From positions 1 to 32,783 of the forward strand of contig CANHHA010000032.1 in the NCBI GenBank assembly GCA_947460825.1: 32,783 bases of DNA, read 5' to 3'. This stretch comes from Flavobacteriales bacterium. Its GTDB lineage: Bacteria > Bacteroidota > Bacteroidia > Flavobacteriales_D > Crocinitomicaceae. The translations under genes were made by a program, and so were the position numbers. Within the stretch, counting starts at the first letter, position 1. Each line of letters starts with the position of its first letter. This document shows positions 22,437 through 29,517 of this stretch, in pieces. The notes beneath the pieces are model-generated. The model was not told the origin of the DNA. It ran no database searches and saw only the letters and a program-made list of their open reading frames with translations.

Positions 22437-24014
22437 TTATTTGTGCAAATGAGAGTTCTTTCTGCTGTATGCAAAATAGATGATTAACCCTAGAGCCATC
22501 CAAGCTCCGGCAACTTTAAGGGTTTGAATATCTAGAGAAACAATCATTGCCGTACATACAAGAATTCCCAAAATTGGGACCAAAGGAACCAAGGGTGTTT
22601 TAAATGGACGAACAAATTCTGGGTTTTTTACACGCATAATCCAAACTCCTGCGCTCACTAAAATAAACGCAAAGAGGGTGCCGAAGGATGTAAGGTCCCC
22701 GGCTACACTTCCTGGTACGAATGCTGCGAATAATCCAACAAATACAAACAAGATCCAATTGGCCTTAAATGGCGTTTGGAATTTTGGATGCAATTCCCCA
22801 AATGCCTTTGGCAATAATCCGTCGTTACTCATGGAGTAAAACACACGGCTTTGCCCCATAAGCATCACTAAAATTACGCTTGAAAATCCAGCTAATATGG
22901 CTACATTAACGCTGGTTGCCAACCACTCATATCCTTTCATGTAGGTGCTAATCGTATACGTAACGGATGCTTCTTTTCCTAGCGCTGGATCGCCGAAATC
23001 AGACCAAGGAGCGACACCTGTTAATACATGCCCGAAGAGGATATATAACACGGTACATACAACCAATGACCCTAGGATTCCTATAGGCATATCGCGTTTT
23101 GGATTCTTAGCCTCTTGGGCTGCTGTGGATACGGCATCAAATCCAATAAAGGCAAAGAAAACAATTCCAGCACCGCCCAGAACGCCACCCCATCCCCAAT
23201 CAAAAAATCCTTCATGTCCTTTGACTCCTTCTGGAATTAAGTATGGAGAATAATGCTCAGGGTTGATAAATTGCCATCCAATCACGATAAATACTAAAAC
23301 TATGGCCACTTTAAGAAATACAATAATCGCGTTAACGAACGCAGATTCTTTGGTGCCACGAATTAAAAGTGCCGTCAACATAAATAGAATGATCAATGCG
23401 GGTGCATTAATAATCCCGGATGCACTTTGAACCGCATTTGCTAAGTCTGGCATTTTGTTTAATTGCGCTGCGGATAACACCAGTTTACCATGGTGAATCG
23501 ATTTAGTGAATTCAGGAAACAACACGGTTGCCTTGTGCATGGCTTCTCCAGTAAGGTATTTAATGCTTTCAAAGGGAGAATGGCACCACTCATAAGGTAT
23601 GGAACCGCCAAAGAGATTGTTGAGATATTCGCTCCATGCTATGGATACGGTAGCTGCTCCGAGTGCATACTCCATAACTAAGGCCCAACCAATGATCCAG
23701 GCGACTAATTCACCCATGGTAACAAATGAATAGGCATAGGCACTACCTGAAATCGGGATCATAGCAGCAAATTCCGCATAACATAGCCCGGCAAACGCAC
23801 AACCAATCGCTGCGACAACAAAGGATAAGGTAACACCGTTTCCAGAAGCTTCAGCAGCAGCAGCAGCCGTTCTTACAAATAATCCGGCGCCAATAATCGC
23901 ACCAACTCCGAGCGCAACCAGTTGGAATGCACCAAGCGACCGCTTTAATGATTTTTCTCCTCCTTCCGCATCAGCAAGCATTGCGGCTAAATCTTTTTTT
24001 CTCCAAATAGACAT
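22437..24014 (-). CDS. APC-superfamily amino acid permease, CAT-like subfamily
   Basis: 525-aa inner-membrane amino acid transporter with about 12-14 helices. The N-terminal cytoplasmic stretch is followed by LGVGAIIGAGLFVRTA (35-50, GAGLF substrate loop), then GLCYAEFAAMIPISGSAYAYSF and FIGFDAVSTAAQEAKNPKRD, characteristic of the cationic amino acid transporter (CAT/YfnA) subfamily. A longer periplasmic loop lies at about 140-185. Specificity (cationic versus broad) cannot be read. First gene of the two-permease unit; a -7 box lies 22 bases before its start. Confidence 0.9.
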   Translation of the reverse strand: MSIWRKKDLAAMLADAEGGEKSLKRSLGAFQLVALGVGAIIGAGLFVRTAAAAAEASGNGVTLSFVVAAIGCAFAGLCYAEFAAMIPISGSAYAYSFVTMGELVAWIIGWALVMEYALGAATVSIAWSEYLNNLFGGSIPYEWCHSPFESIKYLTGEAMHKATVLFPEFTKSIHHGKLVLSAAQLNKMPDLANAVQSASGIINAPALIILFMLTALLIRGTKESAFVNAIIVFLKVAIVLVFIVIGWQFINPEHYSPYLIPEGVKGHEGFFDWGWGGVLGGAGIVFFAFIGFDAVSTAAQEAKNPKRDMPIGILGSLVVCTVLYILFGHVLTGVAPWSDFGDPALGKEASVTYTISTYMKGYEWLATSVNVAILAGFSSVILVMLMGQSRVFYSMSNDGLLPKAFGELHPKFQTPFKANWILFVFVGLFAAFVPGSVAGDLTSFGTLFAFILVSAGVWIMRVKNPEFVRPFKTPLVPLVPILGILVCTAMIVSLDIQTLKVAGAWMALGLIIYFAYSRKNSHLHK

Positions 24015-24030
24015 CGTATCGTTTTTTTTA

Positions 24031-24055
24031 GGTTAACAAATATATTATTTTAACC
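24031..24055. promoter_or_regulatory. Inverted repeat around the -7 box of the permease operon
   Basis: GGTTAA (24031-24036) and TTAACC (24050-24055) are perfect inverted arms separated by 13 bases; a further TTAACC is at 24062-24067. The minus-strand -7 box TATATTTG (24044-24037) lies between the arms. The layout suits a repressor operator, but arms of six bases in A/T-rich DNA may be chance. No TTG lies at the normal -33 distance. Confidence 0.35.
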
Positions 24056-24082
24056 CGAATATTAACCGATTATCAATTTATT

Positions 24083-24964
24083 CTACAAGAACTCAAGGGT
24101 TTGTTCTATCGTATGTGGTTCATAGCCAAGTTCTGTTTTGGCTTTATTTAGGTTGAACCCCGTAATCGGAGGCCTTGGTGCAGGCTGATTGAGCGTGTTA
24201 GAGTCAATGGGTTTAATTAAGCTCGGGGATGCCTGTAAGTATTTGGCAACGCGAAGCCCAATCTCGAATATCGATAGCGTTTCCGGTCCGCAAAGGTGAT
24301 ATATCCCCGTTTGTTGATGCCTTACTATTGCCATACAACCCGAAGCCAAATCCTCTGCCCATGTAGGTGCCCTGAAGTGGTCAGTAATTAAGGAAACTTC
24401 TTTTCCCTGAGTTAATTCGTTCATTAACCAAGAAAAAATATTTGATTTATTTAGGCTATGGCCGACACCATACACAATTATCGTTCTTGCAATCGCCCAA
24501 TTCGTATAGGTTGAGTTTATCAGTTCCTGTTCAGCCAATCCTTTTGATTTTCCATAAACACTGAGTGGGTTAGGAAGGTCCGTTTCGGAGTAATTACCCG
24601 TTTTGCCATCGAATACAAAGTCTGTAGAGAGGAGGGTGAAATGCTGTTGATTTGCCCGTGCAACCTCAAATAAATGTTTACTTGCGAGGTGGTTAACGCG
24701 GTAACAGGTTGTTGGATCTAACTCACACGCATCCACATTCGTCATGGCGGCGGTATGTATGATGTGCGTACATGGGTTCCCGTCGATGAATTTTTTAACT
24801 AAGTTAAAGTCTGTAATATCAATCGACGCATAGTTTGATTCAGGACAAGAGGGATTCCGGTTATCTCCAGATGAAATGGCCTGAAAATCGATCTGTTGAG
24901 CGATACAGTTGGCTACTAATTTTTGTCCAAGCAAGCCATTTGATCCAGTAATCAGTAGTTTCAT
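24083..24964 (-). CDS. RmlD-like NAD(P)-dependent sugar-nucleotide reductase (extended SDR)
   Basis: 293-aa Rossmann-fold protein of the dTDP-4-dehydrorhamnose reductase family. Start chosen at ATG 24964, which overlaps the PspC gene stop as ATGA and is preceded by GGGAG; an in-frame TTG three codons earlier is less likely. Visible: nucleotide-binding TGSNGLLG (6-13), TAAMTNVDACE (71-81), STDFVFDG (113-120) and catalytic Tyr137/Lys141 in YGKSK. The other dTDP-rhamnose genes (rmlABC) are absent here, so the actual substrate may be another sugar nucleotide. Last gene of a three-gene overlapping operon. Confidence 0.85.
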   Translation of the reverse strand: MKLLITGSNGLLGQKLVANCIAQQIDFQAISSGDNRNPSCPESNYASIDITDFNLVKKFIDGNPCTHIIHTAAMTNVDACELDPTTCYRVNHLASKHLFEVARANQQHFTLLSTDFVFDGKTGNYSETDLPNPLSVYGKSKGLAEQELINSTYTNWAIARTIIVYGVGHSLNKSNIFSWLMNELTQGKEVSLITDHFRAPTWAEDLASGCMAIVRHQQTGIYHLCGPETLSIFEIGLRVAKYLQASPSLIKPIDSNTLNQPAPRPPITGFNLNKAKTELGYEPHTIEQTLEFL

Positions 24965-25200
24965 AGCTCCCAAATTGTTTTTTTGGGTGTACCCTTGAAT
25001 TTAAAATAGTGTTGATGTTCCAGGATCCAGGCCATTATGAGATACAACAATATCGGTGAGCCAAGCCCAATAAAGGAAAAATATATAAATCCCAAGCGAA
25101 CTTTGTAGGGATTAATGCCCAGTTTTCTGGCCCACCACAAACATACCCCGTAGGAGTGTAATTCAAAAAAGAAGATTAATTTTTGTAATTGACGTTTCAT
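24961..25200 (-). CDS. Small PspC-domain membrane protein
   Basis: 79-aa protein with a single PspC-like domain: GVCLWWARKLGINPYKVRLGF (18-38), then a hydrophobic hairpin (IYFSFIGLGSPILLYLIMAWIL, about 39-60) and a basic tail. Typical PspC has GVCGGLA; here the glycines are replaced by LWW. PspC proteins are membrane regulators of the phage-shock type response, but this short form has no psp partner nearby and its role is unknown. Joined by 4-base ATGA overlaps to both the DUF2851 and RmlD-like genes. Confidence 0.8.
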   Translation of the reverse strand: MKRQLQKLIFFFELHSYGVCLWWARKLGINPYKVRLGFIYFSFIGLGSPILLYLIMAWILEHQHYFKFKGTPKKTIWEL

Positions 25201-26114
25201 GAGCTTAATATCTTCCTTCCAACTTCACACGTTAAACATTTATTCGTGCTACAAAGTTGGCGATTTATTTCGAGAAGCGCTTGTGTTTCGTATGCATTTT
25301 TAGCTACTGGTAGGATGTGTTTGAACTGACTAATTATTTTGTTCTTTTCGGGCGGAATTGTTTTAGCAAAGGCGCATAGCTCAGCTTCATCTTGCAGATT
25401 CCATAGGGTTGGAATTACCCCATTGATGAGGATTGATTGTGATTCAAATGCCGTAAGATGCTCCGTGAATTCATCTTTTAGGGTTTTAAGTTCTGAGAAC
25501 AAAGGGTTATGTCTTTGAAAGGTCGTAGTATTTCTGAGGCGTATTAATGCAGCTTCAAGGGTGACTAATTGCCTTTGACGTGCATTTCGCTTGTGTACAT
25601 TCACGGTGGAATTTTGCTTCAGAATGTATGAAGCAATTTCTTTTTCACTGGAAGATTCATGGTGTTTTCGAACCATCCGCATTCGCCAAAAGCTATCAAT
25701 GAAATCTGTTGAGAAGGTATGTTGACCAAACTTACATGGCAGTAGGTATTCATCTTTTTTATTCCAATAGGTAAGATTTGAAATTACCTGCGCTTCCACA
25801 ACGAGGGTTGGGATAAGTTCCTCATTAAATACAAGCGGTTTATCATTTTCCGCTACCACATGCAGAATAACGTTACGGTATTTCGGATCAGTTTGATGCC
25901 TATGTTTGACCCAATCCGATGATTTAACATGGATTTCAACATCTCCAAACCACGTTATCTCTCCAATGCGTATGCATGCATTTCGAAAATCGGGCCCTGG
26001 CGCAAAGCGATTCCAAGTGCCTGTATGGATGACTAGAATTGGATGCTTTGAGTATGCATCCACCCCTGATATTAACCCCTTACTCCATGCCCATTGCAAT
26101 CCATCTTCCCGCAC
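25197..26114 (-). CDS. DUF2851 family protein (short form)
   Basis: 305-aa cytoplasmic protein of a Bacteroidota family of unknown function. The N-terminal region is well conserved: APGPDFRNACIRIGEITWFGDVEIHVKSSDW spans about 38-68, followed by ILHVVAEND. The C-terminal KCLTCEVGRKIL cysteine motif is also present. Members I remember are usually above 400 aa, so about 100 residues of the middle seem to be missing. Start chosen as GTG at 26114, because the open frame upstream runs through the terminator hairpin of the preceding gene; the resulting start MREDGLQWAW fits the family. First gene of the DUF2851-PspC-RmlD operon. Confidence 0.8.
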   Translation of the reverse strand: MREDGLQWAWSKGLISGVDAYSKHPILVIHTGTWNRFAPGPDFRNACIRIGEITWFGDVEIHVKSSDWVKHRHQTDPKYRNVILHVVAENDKPLVFNEELIPTLVVEAQVISNLTYWNKKDEYLLPCKFGQHTFSTDFIDSFWRMRMVRKHHESSSEKEIASYILKQNSTVNVHKRNARQRQLVTLEAALIRLRNTTTFQRHNPLFSELKTLKDEFTEHLTAFESQSILINGVIPTLWNLQDEAELCAFAKTIPPEKNKIISQFKHILPVAKNAYETQALLEINRQLCSTNKCLTCEVGRKILSS

Positions 26115-26117
26115 ACT

Positions 26118-26125
26118 TAAAGGTA
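26118..26125 (-). promoter_or_regulatory. Putative -7 box of the DUF2851 operon
   Basis: Minus-strand TACCTTTA, one mismatch to TAnnTTTG, ending 3 bases before the chosen GTG and beginning one base after the T-tract of the upstream terminator. Confidence 0.4.
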
Positions 26126-26126
26126 T

Positions 26127-26153
26127 AAAAAAAAGCCGGCAATTGCCGGCTTT
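26127..26153 (-). terminator. Intrinsic terminator of the PorE-like gene
   Basis: Perfect 9-bp stem AAAGCCGGC / GCCGGCTTT (26132-26140 and 26145-26153) with AATT loop and, on the minus strand, an 8-base T-tract (26134-26127). It lies 20 bases after the stop codon at 26173. Confidence 0.95.
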
Positions 26154-26172
26154 CAAGGTTCAATCCAAGTAA

Positions 26173-28422
26173 TTATCTCGGTAATGGGTCTGTATATTTG
26201 AAATAATTTGGATCTGGTGTACATGGAGCTGAAGCATCAAATATAATTGGGTTCTCAGTTCCTGGTTCCATGACAATTTTCACGGTTGTCCTTCGATTTA
26301 TCTGGTGTAAAGCCTCAAACTTAGCTTTATCTGCTTTAAATTGATTAATATAATCCTCGGTCAAGGTTTGCTCTACACCTTTATCGTCTACATATTTTGC
26401 GGGTTGGCTTTCACCTTTTCCGAATGGCTTCACCCTGCATGCATTCTTTGGATCAATACCCACTAAATAATTGTACACGGCTTTTGCACGGTTATCAGAA
26501 AGTGCTTGGTTGTGGATTTCGGTGTCCCGAGCATCCGTATGCGAATACAATTCAATGACGATGTCTGGATTATCTTTCAATAAATTCACAAGGAATTTCA
26601 AAGAATCCGCTGAATTGCACCAATCTTTCTTGTCCTTGGGAGTAGAGTCGTTAACAAACGTCCATTTATCCAGATAATATCTAATCTCAGGAGTTCTGAG
26701 TTCGATTGGAATCAATGGAATCTCCACTACAAAACTTTGAGAATTTTCCAGTACCCCTTGGCCATCTTCCCCCTTTGTAGTAATTACCGTAGCACGTGAC
26801 ATTGGGAAATAGCGCTCTTTTGACGCTTTAATTTCGTAATTGAATCCTCCGTTAATATATCTTGGGGAGGCCTTATCTCCTTTACGATCAGCCCACTTGT
26901 CTGTTTTTCCGGTTTTATTGGTTAGACCATCCCAGTTTTTCCCAGATACTTCGTTTACGGTAACTCGAGCATCAGGTAATTTCTTTGATTTATTTCCTAA
27001 TTCATAAACAATTACGGTTAAGTCATAGGTAATCGGAGGGGTTGTGAAGGAATAGATATCTGGTGTGTAGGTTCTGTTTTTCGGATTTGATCGCTCTGAC
27101 GTAAAATAGCCACTTTTTAAATCTTTACGAATGGTAAGCGCATAATCATTGGACGCCGAGTTGATGGGTTTTAGCATGTTTTGAGCAGCCCCCCATTTCT
27201 TAAGCGGTTCTTTTGTAGCGGTTTTTATAATCGATTTAAAGATGTCTAGCCCGCCAACACCCGGGTGACCATCACTGGCGAAAAACAATAAGCTGTCATT
27301 CGGTGACAAGGAAGGAAATAATTCATTTCCGGCGGTATTGATTCCTGCTCCCATATTGAAAACCTTGGTGGTGTCCCAAGATTTAGCTTTTTTATCGTAG
27401 GTGATGTACCAAAGGTCTTTACCACCTAAACCACCGGGCATGTTGGAAGCAAAAATTAGCATTTGTCCGTCCGTCGTTAAGCAAGGGTGTCCAATTGAGA
27501 TTTCTGATGATTTACTAAATGTGGAATCTTTGGATTTGGATATCTGTTCCTTCAACGCAGCCTCAAGGTTGATTTCATGCACATTTTCCCACTCTTCACC
27601 GTTCTTGTCAGCCGACCAAATTTCACATCCTAAGTTTTGTTTCGGAGCCGCAGGACAACGCGTAAAGTATAGCGTTTTCCCTTTTTTATCCATAATAGCT
27701 GTTCCTTCGTTGTCTTTTGTATTGATTAAGTTCGTGTTGTCAATACTTTTAGCACTAACAAAGTCGCCTTTATCATTGAATTCGGCCATCCAGATATCCA
27801 TGTATTTTTCACCTGTAATTGGATCACGAGCCGGATTTACCACCTCTTCACGTTGTGTTCCGAAAAATACTTGAGACTCCTTTTTATCCGAAAGGAACGG
27901 TGCCATGTCAAATTCTTTGCGATTTAATTTGTCCTCCGCTTTTACCACATATTTGGACTCTTCATCATGAACAACGGCAGATTCTTTACACGATTCGATA
28001 AGTAAATCAATATCGATTGACGTATCCTTACCGCGCTTGTTTTTGTAGTTCGTATAACTTTCTTTTGCTTTTTTTAAATCACCATTCATTCGTAGCATTT
28101 CTCCATGGTAGTAGTATACTTTTGGTTCAATGTCGTAATATTTTAATTCGATACTCGAACCATACCACTGTGCTGCTTTATCGAATTGTTCCATGCGACG
28201 GTAGCAATCTGCTAATTTATAGGCCATGCTGCCTTTTTCAGAGATTGATTTTCCCTTATTCGTCATTTTATTGTAAGCTGCTTCTAATTTCGGCATGGCT
28301 TCAAAGTATTTCCCTGAGTCATATGCCTTTAACGCTTCAGTAATGTATTTTGGTTGATTAGTTTGACCAAATACAGGGGCCAACATAAACATTGAAAGCG
28401 TAAGAATAAGTGCGTTTTTCAT
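26173..28422 (-). CDS. PorE-like OmpA-family protein (TPR, beta-propeller, carboxypeptidase-regulatory and OmpA domains)
   Basis: 749-aa exported envelope protein. Signal peptide 1-20 (ends FGQ). Order: TPR-like helices about 25-150; PD40/WD40-like propeller about 165-460 with repeated blades (LYFTRCP, LIFASNMPGGLGGKDLWY, LFFASDGHPGVGGLDIF); carboxypeptidase-regulatory-like beta domain about 467-570; OmpA C-terminal peptidoglycan-binding domain about 580-720 with Asp630 (SHTDARD) and Arg645 (LSDNRAKAV), the usual diaminopimelate-binding pair. This order matches PorE of Porphyromonas gingivalis, a T9SS component that ties the machinery to the cell wall. Paralogues of this layout are numerous in Flavobacteriales, so function is tentative. 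It lacks the lipobox cysteine of PorE. Own promoter and terminator: monocistronic. Confidence 0.88.
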   Translation of the reverse strand: MKNALILTLSMFMLAPVFGQTNQPKYITEALKAYDSGKYFEAMPKLEAAYNKMTNKGKSISEKGSMAYKLADCYRRMEQFDKAAQWYGSSIELKYYDIEPKVYYYHGEMLRMNGDLKKAKESYTNYKNKRGKDTSIDIDLLIESCKESAVVHDEESKYVVKAEDKLNRKEFDMAPFLSDKKESQVFFGTQREEVVNPARDPITGEKYMDIWMAEFNDKGDFVSAKSIDNTNLINTKDNEGTAIMDKKGKTLYFTRCPAAPKQNLGCEIWSADKNGEEWENVHEINLEAALKEQISKSKDSTFSKSSEISIGHPCLTTDGQMLIFASNMPGGLGGKDLWYITYDKKAKSWDTTKVFNMGAGINTAGNELFPSLSPNDSLLFFASDGHPGVGGLDIFKSIIKTATKEPLKKWGAAQNMLKPINSASNDYALTIRKDLKSGYFTSERSNPKNRTYTPDIYSFTTPPITYDLTVIVYELGNKSKKLPDARVTVNEVSGKNWDGLTNKTGKTDKWADRKGDKASPRYINGGFNYEIKASKERYFPMSRATVITTKGEDGQGVLENSQSFVVEIPLIPIELRTPEIRYYLDKWTFVNDSTPKDKKDWCNSADSLKFLVNLLKDNPDIVIELYSHTDARDTEIHNQALSDNRAKAVYNYLVGIDPKNACRVKPFGKGESQPAKYVDDKGVEQTLTEDYINQFKADKAKFEALHQINRRTTVKIVMEPGTENPIIFDASAPCTPDPNYFKYTDPLPR

Positions 28423-28457
28423 AGTTAGTCTTTGGTTTGTAACTTGTAGTTTGCTAA

Positions 28458-28487
28458 CAAAATTAGGAAAATAATATTAATATCCAA
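28458..28487 (-). promoter_or_regulatory. Promoter of the PorE-like gene
   Basis: Minus-strand TAATTTTG (28465-28458), exact TAnnTTTG, with TTTTG ending at 28485 and 19-base spacing from the TTG. The -33 part lies inside the last codons of the pseudouridine synthase gene. Leader of about 30 bases. Confidence 0.75.
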
Positions 28488-29517
28488 AAGGGCATTTTTC
28501 CCAGTGGAGTAGAAGCGCTGAAAGTCCAGTATTTACAGGCTGATCAAAATGTAATAGTTCGTTGGTTTCTGGATGAACAAATCCCAATGTCTTTGCTTGT
28601 AGGGCCTGTCCTGGTAATAGGTCGAAGCCTTTTTGTACAAAGGCTTTGTAAGAGCCTGTATTTGGACCTGTTCGAATTTTATCGCCGCCATATTCGAAAT
28701 CGTTGAATAAGGGATGTCCGATGGATTGCATGTGCACACGGATTTGATGCGTTCTTCCGGTTTCAAGCTGACATTCCACTAAGGTTACCCATCCAAAGCG
28801 TTTAAGGGGCTTAAAATGCGTTACGGCATGTTTACCCATTTCCTCTCCGTCCTCGAAGGTTGTCATTACTTTTCTGTTTCTTGGAGACCTCCCTACCGCT
28901 TTCGTGACGGTACCAGCCTCGGGAACATCACCCCAAACCAAGGCCCAATAAATGCGCTTGGTGGTCTTATCAAAAAATTGCTTTGCTAAATGCGTTAAGG
29001 CGTGTTCCGTTTTGGCGATCACTAATAGTCCTGCGGTATTTTTATCGATTCGATGAACAAGACCAGGACGGCCATAATAATTATTTGGGAGCGAAGGAAG
29101 CTGACTAAAATGATATACCAAGGCATTGACTAAGGTGCCGGTGTAATTTCCGTATCCTGGGTGAACAACGAGTCCTACAGGCTTATTCACCACCAACAAT
29201 TGATCGTCTTCAAACACAATGTCCAAAGGAATGTTTTGTGGAATTAATTCGAGTTCTCGGACAGGGAAGGGCATGACAATGGAAATATCATCCATTGGCT
29301 TGATTCGATAATTGGGCTTAACGGCCTTCTTATTTACCAACACATTGCCATTCCTGGCGGCTACTTGAATTCGATTACGCGAAGTTTTAGGCATCCGCTC
29401 GATCAGGAACTTATCGATTCGAACGACGGTTTGCCCAGGATCTACTTGAAAGCGATGATGTTCATATAATTCTTCTTCATCTTGCTCGGAATCATGCAAT
29501 TCAGGGTCTTCATTCAC
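28477..29517 (-). CDS. RluA/RluD-family pseudouridine synthase
   Basis: 346-aa RNA-modifying enzyme converting uridine to pseudouridine, probably in 23S rRNA. Acidic N-terminal extension (1-20), S4 RNA-binding domain about 30-80 (RIDKFLIERMPKTSRNRIQ) and catalytic domain with the RluA signature GLVHRIDKNTAGLLVIAK (152-169) holding catalytic Asp158, then GRTHQIRVHMQSIGHP. The length and S4 domain fit RluD. The GTG start at 29517 overlaps the T9SS protein gene by 8 bases. Last gene of the PASTA-T9SS cargo-RluD unit. Confidence 0.92.
   Translation of the reverse strand: MNEDPELHDSEQDEEELYEHHRFQVDPGQTVVRIDKFLIERMPKTSRNRIQVAARNGNVLVNKKAVKPNYRIKPMDDISIVMPFPVRELELIPQNIPLDIVFEDDQLLVVNKPVGLVVHPGYGNYTGTLVNALVYHFSQLPSLPNNYYGRPGLVHRIDKNTAGLLVIAKTEHALTHLAKQFFDKTTKRIYWALVWGDVPEAGTVTKAVGRSPRNRKVMTTFEDGEEMGKHAVTHFKPLKRFGWVTLVECQLETGRTHQIRVHMQSIGHPLFNDFEYGGDKIRTGPNTGSYKAFVQKGFDLLPGQALQAKTLGFVHPETNELLHFDQPVNTGLSALLLHWEKCPFGY

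Noticed and set aside
24083..24964. Calling the reductase a genuine dTDP-rhamnose pathway RmlD
   Set aside because: Only the SDR motifs are visible and rmlA, rmlB and rmlC are absent nearby, so the specific pathway is not supported.
26115..26156. Upstream TTG start extending the DUF2851 protein by 14 residues
   Set aside because: The extension would be translated through the terminator hairpin and T-tract of the preceding gene and adds residues unlike the family; GTG at 26114 fits better.
27401..27874. Plus-strand open frame of 157 codons opposite the PorE-like gene
   Set aside because: Antisense to clear propeller blades, no recognisable motif or promoter; long shadow frames are common opposite this kind of codon usage.
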